Source of the DNA: Antarcticimicrobium luteum
GTDB lineage: Bacteria; Pseudomonadota; Alphaproteobacteria; Rhodobacterales; Rhodobacteraceae
Length of the DNA: 64,000 bases
Direction of reading: 5' to 3'
NCBI RefSeq assembly: GCF_004358185.1
Contig: NZ_SMUV01000055.1
Location: 1 to 64,000, forward strand
Position 1 is the first letter of the stretch. Every line of letters starts with the position of its first letter. The position numbers and the translations under genes are program-made. Positions 57,971 through 64,000 of the stretch are shown here, one piece after another. Below the pieces are notes generated by a model that was given only the letters and a program-made list of their open reading frames with translations, was not told the DNA's origin and ran no database searches.

Positions 57971-58656
57971 GCCTGCGCTGCCAGCTCGGGGATCTGCGTG
58001 AGGTCGGTGAGGATGTGATCCGGGCGCCAGGGCAGGCGGTCCACCGGCTCGCCGCCGCGGTTGACCCAGGCGGTGACGAACCCGTAACCCGCCGCCGCCG
58101 CCGCGTCCCAGCCGTTGGAGGACACGAACAGCACCTGATCCTTGTCGCAGCCAAACCGCCCGCCGACCAGATCGTAGACCCGCGAATCGGGTTTGAAGAC
58201 GCCGACACTTTCGACCGAGAGCACATCGTCGAGCAGCGCGCCGACACCCGCCGATTGCACCGCGCCGTCCAGCATGTCGGGCGAGCCGTTGGACAGGATG
58301 GCGGTGTTCAGCCCCATCTCTTTGAGCCGGGCGAGCATGCCGGGAACCTCGGGATAGGCGCCCAGTTCCCAGTAAAGCGCCAGCAGGCGGGCGCGCAGCT
58401 CGGCATCGCCGTCCAGCCCGGCGGCCTCAAGCGACCAGTCGAGCCCGTCCTGAGTGACCTGCCAGAAATCCGTATGGGCCCCGGTCACGGCGCGCAACCA
58501 GCTGTATTGCAACTGTTTCTGCCGCCAATGCGCGGCCAGCGCCGCCCAGCGGTCGGCAAGGGCGGGAAAGTCCGGCTCTGCCGCCGCCTGGCGGGCGGCG
58601 GCGGTGACATCGAACAAGGTGCCATAGGCATCGAAAACGGCGGTTGTTATGGGCAT
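57967..58656 (-). CDS. haloacid dehalogenase type II
   Basis: This 229-residue HAD-family protein has the nucleophile motif AVFDAYGTLFDV near residue 6, ILSNGSPDML near 117, the lysine in VGVFKPDSRVYDLV near 150 and VLFVSSNGWDAAAAAGYGF near 175, the SSNxWD form characteristic of L-2-haloacid dehalogenases. The ATG at 58656 has AAGGAA upstream; a longer start is rejected. It likely hydrolyses L-2-haloacids to D-2-hydroxyacids, though HAD relatives with other substrates exist. It heads the three-gene operon. Confidence 0.85.
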   Translation of the reverse strand: MPITTAVFDAYGTLFDVTAAARQAAAEPDFPALADRWAALAAHWRQKQLQYSWLRAVTGAHTDFWQVTQDGLDWSLEAAGLDGDAELRARLLALYWELGAYPEVPGMLARLKEMGLNTAILSNGSPDMLDGAVQSAGVGALLDDVLSVESVGVFKPDSRVYDLVGGRFGCDKDQVLFVSSNGWDAAAAAGYGFVTAWVNRGGEPVDRLPWRPDHILTDLTQIPELAAQA

Positions 58657-58850
58657 CAAAGGTTCCTTTCGCCGGCAGAGTTGCACAGAGGCCGGAACGG
58701 GAAAAGGGGCGACGCGCCGCAGCGCACGCGGATGTGTCCGGGCGACCGGCGGATCGGCCCGCCCCGGCGGCTGCCCGGCCCCTCGGGTTTACATCCGGGC
58801 ATGAGCCTTTAGGCTTGGGGGCTCAAGTCACGCGAAATATCGGAGCATTC

Positions 58851-59279
58851 ATGACGACAGTAAAAACCGGAGACACGGTCCGCATTCACTACACGGGAAC
58901 GCTGAAGGACGGCAGCCGGTTCGACAGTTCCGAGGGGCGTGAGCCGCTGGAATTCACCGTCGGATCCGGCCAGATCATTCCCGGTCTGGACAGCGCGATT
59001 CCGGGCATGGCGACTGGCGAGGCCAAGACCGTCGAGGTGCCCTGCGACGAGGCCTACGGCCCGGTCAATCCCGATGCCCGGCAGGCGATCCCGCGCGAAG
59101 GCATCCCCGACGACATCCCGCTGGAGGTCGGCTCGCGCCTGCAGATGCAGACGCCCGACGGGCAGGCGATGCCGGTCACCGTGATCGCCACCGACGAGGC
59201 GACTGTGACGCTGGACGCCAACCACCCGCTGGCCGGTCAGGATCTGACCTTTGCCATCGAACTGGTCGAGATCGTCTGA
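58851..59279 (+). CDS. FKBP-type peptidyl-prolyl isomerase, SlyD-like
   Basis: This 142-residue protein has the FKBP half-sites VRIHYTGTLKDGSRFDSS and FTVGSGQIIPGLDSAI, then an inserted IF-type flap (AYGPVNPDARQAIPREGI) and the closing NHPLAGQDLTFAIELVEI of SlyD-type isomerases. It lacks the long metal-binding tail of E. coli SlyD. It acts in the cytoplasm as a folding helper. It is divergent from the haloacid dehalogenase gene with a 194-bp gap. Confidence 0.92.
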   Translation: MTTVKTGDTVRIHYTGTLKDGSRFDSSEGREPLEFTVGSGQIIPGLDSAIPGMATGEAKTVEVPCDEAYGPVNPDARQAIPREGIPDDIPLEVGSRLQMQTPDGQAMPVTVIATDEATVTLDANHPLAGQDLTFAIELVEIV

Positions 59280-59352
59280 CCCCGCTGCCTGAGCGGCATG
59301 GCCCTTTGCGGCGCTCTGTGCTCAACTGCGCGGGGTGAACAAGGAGGCCGAG

Positions 59353-59949
59353 ATGCCGTCACGTCTGGACGAGTTGCTGAACCGCCTCCGCGATCTTCAA
59401 GAGGCGGTTCAGGACGAGATCGAGGCCCGCCGCGCCGCCTTCCGCTACCGGGTTGAGCGCGGGCGGGTGGTGTTCGATGCGGACATGCGGCGGCGCCACC
59501 GCGAACTGCGCGAGGGATGGCTGAGTTTCCTGTCGCGTACCCGGCCGCTGGTGGTGCTGACCGCCCCGCTGATCTATGCGCTGATCGTGCCGCTGGTTCT
59601 GCTGGACATTTTCGTGAGCCTCTATCAGGCGGTGTGCTTTCGGGTCTACCGGATCGAGAGGGTTCGGCGCGCCGACTATATCGCCATCGACCGTCACCAT
59701 CTGGCTTATCTGAACGGGCTGCAAAAGCTGAACTGCGTCTATTGCGGTTATGCCAACGGGCTGATCGCCTATGCGCGTGAGGTTTCCGCCCGCACCGAGG
59801 CCTACTGGTGCCCGATCAAACATGCCCGCCGGGTCGAGGATCCGCATGGGCAATATGGCGGCTTTGTCGAGTTCGGCGATGGTGAGGCGTTCCGTCGCGA
59901 TTTGGCGCAAAGGGTTCGAGAGCGGGCAGGAGAAACGCCCGGCGACTGA
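59353..59949 (+). CDS. conserved membrane protein with cysteine motif
   Basis: I recognise this 198-residue protein only as a conserved hypothetical. The N-terminal third is charged and probably coiled-coil (SRLDELLNRLRDLQEAVQDE). One strong hydrophobic segment follows (LVVLTAPLIYALIVPLVLLD, residues about 67-90). Then comes a conserved-looking block with LNCVYCGYANGLIAYAREV and YWCPIKHARRV, in which C-x2-C and a later Cys-His could bind a metal. AGGAGG at 59342-59347 sits 5 bp before the ATG at 59353. The function is unknown. Confidence 0.75.
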   Translation: MPSRLDELLNRLRDLQEAVQDEIEARRAAFRYRVERGRVVFDADMRRRHRELREGWLSFLSRTRPLVVLTAPLIYALIVPLVLLDIFVSLYQAVCFRVYRIERVRRADYIAIDRHHLAYLNGLQKLNCVYCGYANGLIAYAREVSARTEAYWCPIKHARRVEDPHGQYGGFVEFGDGEAFRRDLAQRVRERAGETPGD

Positions 59950-60062
59950 TCTGTGACCCAAGGTGGGGCCGGCGTTACCGCACATCTGTTTGCACGGGAA
60001 TGGGCACCCATGCCCTACGACAATTTTGAAGCCGCAGAAATGAAACAGTGTGGCAGTCTGGT

Positions 60063-60413
60063 TCACGCCCCGGGCTGATACGTCTCTGCCCAATCGTAAA
60101 GCTGTGAAAGAATGGCGCCCAGGGCCAGTCCCTTTTCGGTCAGCGAGTATCCGACGCGCTGGCGGGCATCCTGTTTCTGCACCCGTTCGACCAGACCGCT
60201 GTCGAGCAGGTCGCGCAGTTGTTCGGCAAGGACCTTGCGGCTGATACCGTCCAGCGCACGCGTCAATTCCAGGAAATGAAGCTCGCCCAGGGTCAGACAA
60301 TGCAGGATGCTGGCCTTGTGCTTGCCGCCCAGCGTCCTGAGCGTTTCCGCGACCGGGCACTCTCCGGTTTCGGGCACCGACCATGGCCTGATCTGAGCTG
60401 CTGTGTCTCGCAC
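60063..60413 (-). CDS. HxlR-family transcriptional regulator
   Basis: This 116-residue winged-helix regulator has the HxlR profile: ECPVAETLRTLGGKHKASIL near residue 18, with the conserved cysteine before the DNA-binding helices, LTRALDGISRKVLAEQLRDL and GYSLTEKGLAL. HxlR proteins often sense electrophiles or redox state through that cysteine. It starts with GTG at 60413, preceded by AGGGGA. It is divergent from the metallo-hydrolase gene and likely controls it. Confidence 0.88.
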   Translation of the reverse strand: MRDTAAQIRPWSVPETGECPVAETLRTLGGKHKASILHCLTLGELHFLELTRALDGISRKVLAEQLRDLLDSGLVERVQKQDARQRVGYSLTEKGLALGAILSQLYDWAETYQPGA

Positions 60414-60426
60414 CTGTTCCCCTCGC

Positions 60427-60442
60427 GTTACAAAAAAGTACC
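60427..60442. promoter_or_regulatory. candidate HxlR operator
   Basis: The block GTTAC-AAAAAA-GTACC forms an inverted repeat (TAC-N6-GTA core, 4 of 5 arm positions matched). It stands 13 bp upstream of the hxlR-type start, in the divergent gap. TAC/GTA palindromes with A-rich centres are known for some HxlR/YodB regulators. Assignment is by analogy. Confidence 0.4.
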
Positions 60443-60517
60443 TAATTGAGGCCCGGAAACCGCCGTGCGAACTACGGTTCCGGAACGCATCATAAAGACA
60501 AACAAGGCCAGGACGCT

Positions 60518-61231
60518 ATGACAAATCCCCGGATAGAGACGATCCCCATGCTGCCCTTTGGGATGTTGAATGCGTTTCTCCTGATCAAGGGAGACAGTGC
60601 AATTCTGGTGGACACCGGCCTTCCCAACTCGGCGCGGCGGGTCGAAAACGCCCTGAAGAAAAACGGATTGGGTTGGTCAAATCTCAGGCTGATCGTTCTG
60701 ACCCATGCCCATATCGACCATGCCGGTTCCGCCGCCGATCTGCGGGACCTGTCCTCGGCGCCGATCATCGCGCATGAAGCCGAGCTTGCCTATTGCCAGG
60801 GCAGGACCCCGATTTTTCTGCCGACGCGGTGGTTCGGCCGGTTGTTTCGCATGACGGGCGCGATTCAGCGGCCATTCCGTTATTTCACGCCGGACCTGAT
60901 CGTTTCGGGCGACGGGCACGATCTGTCTGATTACGGGATATCGGCGCGCCTTCTGTTCACGCCCGGCCATACGCCCGGGTCGCTCTCGCTGCTGCTGGAG
61001 AATGGCGGCGTTCTGGCAGGGGATCTGGCCGCGTCCGGGATACTTCTCGGCGGCATCGCACGGAAGAACCGGCCGATACAGCCGCCGTTCGAGGAATCCC
61101 CACGCCAAGTGGCGGCGTCGCTGCGACTTTTGTTGTCGCAAGGCTGCACGCGTTTCTTTCTTGGTCATGGAGGTCCGTTGACCGCGCGTGAAATCGACCG
61201 CCATATCCGCAATCTGGACGCAAAATCATAA
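60518..61231 (+). CDS. MBL-fold metallo-hydrolase
   Basis: This 237-residue enzyme has the full metallo-beta-lactamase zinc motifs: THAHIDHAG near residue 65 (H-x-H-x-D-H), TPGHTPGSLSLLL near 146, GDLAAS near 167 and FLGHGG near 213. The fold fits glyoxalase II-like or lactonase-like enzymes. Basic residues around KNRPIQPPF may form a substrate pocket. The ATG at 60518 is preceded by AAGGCCAGGA. Control by the divergent HxlR suggests induction by a reactive compound. Confidence 0.85.
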   Translation: MTNPRIETIPMLPFGMLNAFLLIKGDSAILVDTGLPNSARRVENALKKNGLGWSNLRLIVLTHAHIDHAGSAADLRDLSSAPIIAHEAELAYCQGRTPIFLPTRWFGRLFRMTGAIQRPFRYFTPDLIVSGDGHDLSDYGISARLLFTPGHTPGSLSLLLENGGVLAGDLAASGILLGGIARKNRPIQPPFEESPRQVAASLRLLLSQGCTRFFLGHGGPLTAREIDRHIRNLDAKS

Positions 61232-61302
61232 CGACCGCGGCCAAGACGGCGCGCCTGCGCGGTTCAGACCGGTCCGACGTTGGCCGCGCCGGGCCCCCGG
61301 CC

Positions 61303-62094
61303 TTACAGGTTTTCCGGCTGCGGCATCCCCAACACGTGATACCCGCCATCGACGCGGATGATCTCGCCGGTGGTAAAGGCCCCCGCCTCGGAGGCGAGAT
61401 AGACGGCGGTGCCGCCGACCGCCTCAAGCGTGGCATTGGAGCCCAGTGGCGCGTTCTGATCGGTGAACTTGTAGGTCTTGCGCGCGCCGCCGATGGCGGC
61501 GCCGGCCAGCGTCTTCATCGGGCCGGGCGAGATCGCGTTGACGCGGATGCCGTCGCGGCCCAGATCGTTGGCCAGATAGCGGGTGATCGATTCCAGCGCC
61601 GCCTTGGCCACACCCATCACGTTGTAGTTGGGCACCACGCGGGTCGAGCCCTGATAGGTCAGCGTGATCAGCGTGCCGCCGTTATCCTTCATCAGCGGAT
61701 GCGCCCGGCGGGCCACCTCGATGAAGGAATAGGCGCTGATGTCCATCGAGTTCTTGAAGTTGGCGCGGCTGGTGTTCAGGATCCGCCCCGTCAGTTCCGA
61801 TTTGTCGGAATAGGCGATGGCATGGACCAGAAAGTCGATGCTCGGCCAGCGGTCCGCCAGCGCGTCGAAGGCCGCGTCGAGCGAGGCGTCGTCGGTCACG
61901 TCCACATCGACCATGAAATCCGAGCCGACCTGCGCCGCCAGCGGCTCCAGCCGTTTGCCGAAGGCCTCGCCCTGATAGGTAAAGGCGAGGTCCGCCCCGG
62001 CCTCATGCATGGCCCTGGCGATTCCCCACGCGATCGAGCGATCATTGGCGACCCCCATGATCAGCCCGCGTTTACCCTTCAATGAATCCGACAT
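61303..62094 (-). CDS. fabI: enoyl-[acyl-carrier-protein] reductase FabI
   Basis: This 263-residue NADH-dependent reductase performs the last step of each fatty-acid elongation cycle. It opens KGKRGLIMGVANDRSIAWG, the distinctive FabI nucleotide loop, and has VHAIAYSDKSEL near residue 92 and NYNVMGVAKAALESI near 154, with the Y-x6-K catalytic pair. It is the last gene of fabA-fabB-fabI, 8 bp after fabB. Confidence 0.95.
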   Translation of the reverse strand: MSDSLKGKRGLIMGVANDRSIAWGIARAMHEAGADLAFTYQGEAFGKRLEPLAAQVGSDFMVDVDVTDDASLDAAFDALADRWPSIDFLVHAIAYSDKSELTGRILNTSRANFKNSMDISAYSFIEVARRAHPLMKDNGGTLITLTYQGSTRVVPNYNVMGVAKAALESITRYLANDLGRDGIRVNAISPGPMKTLAGAAIGGARKTYKFTDQNAPLGSNATLEAVGGTAVYLASEAGAFTTGEIIRVDGGYHVLGMPQPENL

Positions 62095-62102
62095 GTTCTG
62101 AA

Positions 62103-63332
62103 TTACCCGTGAAATTTCGACAGGATCATGGATCCGTTGGTGCCGCCAAAGCCAAAGCTGTTGGTCATGACGCTGTCCAGCCCGGCCCCGGTCACCGTTT
62201 CCAGCGCGATTTCCGAAGGATCAAGCGCCGGATCCAGCGTTTCGACGTTGATCGAGCGCGCGATGAAATCGTTTTCGAGCATCAGCAGGCAGAAGACCGC
62301 CTCCAGCGCGCCGGCGGCGCCCTGGGCGTGGCCGGTCATTGATTTGGTCGAACTGATCGGCGGGGTCGTCCCCTGACCGAAGACGCGGCGCACCGCCTCG
62401 ACCTCGCCGACGTCGCCGACCGGCGTCGAGGTGCCATGGGCGTTGATATAGCTGACCTTGCGGCCCTCGGGCAGGGTCTGAAGCGCCAGCCGCATCGCCC
62501 GTTCGCCGCCCTCGCCGGAGGGGGCCACCATGTCATGGCCGTCCGATGTGGCGGCAAATCCGGTCACCTCGGCATAGATCTTGGCACCGCGCGCGCGGGC
62601 GTGCTCCAGCTCTTCCAGCACGACGATGCCGCCGCCGCCGGAGATCACAAAACCGTCGCGGCCGGCGTCAAAGGCGCGCGAGGCGGTCTCGGGCGTGTCG
62701 TTGTATTTCGAGGACATCGCGCCCATCGCATCGAACAGGCAGGACAGCGTCCAGTCCAGTTCCTCGCCGCCGCCGGCGAACATCACGTCCTGCTTGCCCA
62801 TCATGATCTGTTCGGCGGCATTGCCGATGCAATGCAGCGAGGTCGAGCAGGCCGAGGTGATGGAATAGTTGATGCCCTTGATCTTGAAGGCGGTCGAAAG
62901 GTTGGCCGAGATCGTGGACGACATGCACTTGGGCACGGCAAAGGGGCCGATCCGCTTGGTCGCGCCGGTTGTCAGGACGGTCTGATGCGCGGTCAGCAGG
63001 GCACTGGTCGAGGGGCCGCCGGACCCGGCGACAAGCCCGGTGCGCGGGTTGACGATGTCGCCCTCCTCGAGGCCGGCATCGGCGATCGCCTCGGACATAG
63101 CGATATGGGAATAGGCCGCCCCGGGCCCCATGAAACGCAGGGTGCGCTTGTCGACATGCTCGGTCGGGTCGATGTTGATCGCCCCGGCCACCCGGCTGCG
63201 AAAGCCATGTTCGGCCATCGCCTCGCTGGCGATGATGCCGGACCGGCCGGCCTTCAGCGCGGCGGTCACCTCTTCGGCGTTGTTTCCGATGGACGAGACA
63301 ATGCCCAGCCCTGTAACGACCACGCGGCGCAT
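62103..63332 (-). CDS. fabB: beta-ketoacyl-ACP synthase I FabB
   Basis: This 409-residue condensing enzyme extends unsaturated acyl chains. The catalytic cysteine lies in ITSACSTSLHCIGNAA near residue 163, the first histidine in INAHGTSTPVGD near 298 and the second in SSTKSMTGHAQGAAGALE near 333. RRVVVTGLGIVSSIGNN is the usual N-terminus. The gene follows fabA by 22 bp, the standard fabAB pairing for anaerobic unsaturated fatty-acid synthesis. Confidence 0.95.
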   Translation of the reverse strand: MRRVVVTGLGIVSSIGNNAEEVTAALKAGRSGIIASEAMAEHGFRSRVAGAINIDPTEHVDKRTLRFMGPGAAYSHIAMSEAIADAGLEEGDIVNPRTGLVAGSGGPSTSALLTAHQTVLTTGATKRIGPFAVPKCMSSTISANLSTAFKIKGINYSITSACSTSLHCIGNAAEQIMMGKQDVMFAGGGEELDWTLSCLFDAMGAMSSKYNDTPETASRAFDAGRDGFVISGGGGIVVLEELEHARARGAKIYAEVTGFAATSDGHDMVAPSGEGGERAMRLALQTLPEGRKVSYINAHGTSTPVGDVGEVEAVRRVFGQGTTPPISSTKSMTGHAQGAAGALEAVFCLLMLENDFIARSINVETLDPALDPSEIALETVTGAGLDSVMTNSFGFGGTNGSMILSKFHG

Positions 63333-63354
63333 GGCGTGCTCCTTTCCGTTTGGG

Positions 63355-63864
63355 TCAGCTTTCGGACAGCGCGACTTTCATGTCCTTGACCTGATAAATT
63401 ACCTCGCCGTCGGCCTCGACCCGACCGTCGGCAACGCCCATGGTCAGGCGGCGGGTCTGAACGGCTTTCGTGAAATCGACGTAATATGTCAGCATCTTGC
63501 GATCCGGGCGCACCATTCCGGTGAGTTTGACCTCACCCACACCCAGAGCATAGCCGCGCCCCTGCCAGCCGCGCCAGCCCAGATTGAATCCGGTGAGCTG
63601 CCACAGCCCGTCCAGGCCCAGGCAGCCGGGCATGATCGGGTTGCCGGGAAAGTGGCATGCGAAGAACCACAGGTCCGGGTGAATGTCGAATTCCGCCACC
63701 ACATGGCCCTTGCCGTTGGCCCCGCCATCGGCGCTGACCTCGGTGATGCGGTCCATCATCAGCATCGGCGGTTCGGGGAGTTGCGCGTTGCCGGGACCGA
63801 AAAGGTCGCCCCGGGCGCATTTCAACAAGTCCTCTTTGTCAAAACTGCTGGGGTACTGGGCCAT
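63355..63864 (-). CDS. fabA: 3-hydroxydecanoyl-ACP dehydratase/isomerase FabA
   Basis: This 169-residue enzyme dehydrates 3-hydroxyacyl-ACP and isomerises trans-2- to cis-3-decenoyl-ACP, the branch point to unsaturated fatty acids. The catalytic histidine is in [14 protein letters not shown] near residue 70, and the aspartate in [10 protein letters not shown] near 84. [15 protein letters not shown] is the family dimer region. The ATG at 63864 has GGAG 10 bp upstream; a longer reading adds an unconserved 17 residues. Confidence 0.95.
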   Translation of the reverse strand: MAQYPSSFDKEDLLKCARGDLFGPGNAQLPEPPMLMMDRITEVSADGGANGKGHVVAEFDIHPDLWFFACHFPGNPIMPGCLGLDGLWQLTGFNLGWRGWQGRGYALGVGEVKLTGMVRPDRKMLTYYVDFTKAVQTRRLTMGVADGRVEADGEVIYQVKDMKVALSES

Positions 63865-63907
63865 GCTGCCGCGTCTCCTGCTTGCCGTCTGATTGCATCT
63901 GCGACCC

Positions 63908-63935
63908 TCTAGCATCGCGCCGAAGGGTCCTGCAA
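63908..63935 (-). promoter_or_regulatory. candidate fabA promoter
   Basis: On the minus strand TTGCAG (63935-63930) and GCTAGA (63913-63908) are spaced by 16 bp, about 44 bp before the fabA start. The match is moderate. The remaining bases to the window end show no coding region I can support. Confidence 0.35.
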
Positions 63936-64000
63936 GTGCGCTGAGCGTCGCGGCGGCAGGGGGCGGCGGCGCTGCGGATTGCGGATGCGAATGAAAATCA

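Overview
The window is GC-rich bacterial chromosome, densely packed with genes, and has no rRNA, tRNA, CRISPR array, insertion sequence or prophage that I can see. The gene content points to an alphaproteobacterium of the Rhodobacterales (Roseobacter-type): a C-P lyase locus with a GntR-type PhnF and a DUF1045-type phosphoesterase, soxBDAG sarcosine oxidase, a one-polypeptide indolepyruvate ferredoxin oxidoreductase, a MaoC-phosphotransacetylase fusion next to acetate kinase, and a fabA-fabB-fabI run. I cannot name the genus. No stretch longer than about 300 bp lacks a gene.

Region 1 (1-13.7 kb) is phosphonate uptake and breakdown. It starts with the 5' end of rpe on the minus strand. Then come phnC-phnD-phnE-phnE (ABC importer), a hexapeptide acyltransferase, a hemerythrin-like protein, divergent phnF, the phnGHIJKLN operon, a minus-strand 2H phosphoesterase and phnM. 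Two promoters share one layout: a Pho-box-like 7-4-7 repeat, a -35/-10 pair with 17-bp spacing, and a 29-bp block directly after the -10 that is the likely PhnF operator. The importer promoter carries three 11-bp-phased Pho half-sites and no such block. This suggests PhoB switches everything on under phosphate limitation and PhnF adds substrate-dependent control over the catalytic genes only.

Region 2 (13.7-21.5 kb) is an eight-gene minus-strand operon for a glycan or glycolipid: nucleotide-sugar dehydrogenase, MurG-like glycosyltransferase, two GT4 glycosyltransferases, histidine phosphatase, second MurG-like glycosyltransferase, polysaccharide deacetylase and a small methyltransferase-like protein. 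Six of the seven junctions are 4-bp ATGA overlaps. A large MscS-type channel gene lies divergent to it (21.7-24.1 kb).

Region 3 (24.1-36.6 kb) holds soxBDAG with a divergent TetR gene, a peptide-type ABC importer operon (fused double ATPase, binding protein, two permeases) and a paralogue of the small methyltransferase-like protein. Two copies of a dispersed palindromic repeat lie in the convergent gaps.

Region 4 (36.7-44 kb) is acyl and amino-acid metabolism: MaoC-Pta fusion and acetate kinase, a glutathione S-transferase-like protein, and indolepyruvate oxidoreductase with a divergent Lrp/AsnC regulator.

Region 5 (44.2-53.2 kb) is the most unusual part. It is a three-gene operon of an exported LysM/FecR/Ig-like protein, a 1618-residue exported protein with 15 PKD-like repeats, and a membrane-bound adenylate cyclase with all canonical catalytic residues. 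It reads as an envelope-sensing module with cAMP output.

Region 6 (53.2-64 kb) contains two alpha/beta hydrolases, an RTX calcium-binding protein, an operon of dehydratase, hydrolase and haloacid dehalogenase, an FKBP-type isomerase, a conserved cysteine-containing membrane protein, a divergent HxlR/metallo-hydrolase pair, and fabA-fabB-fabI.
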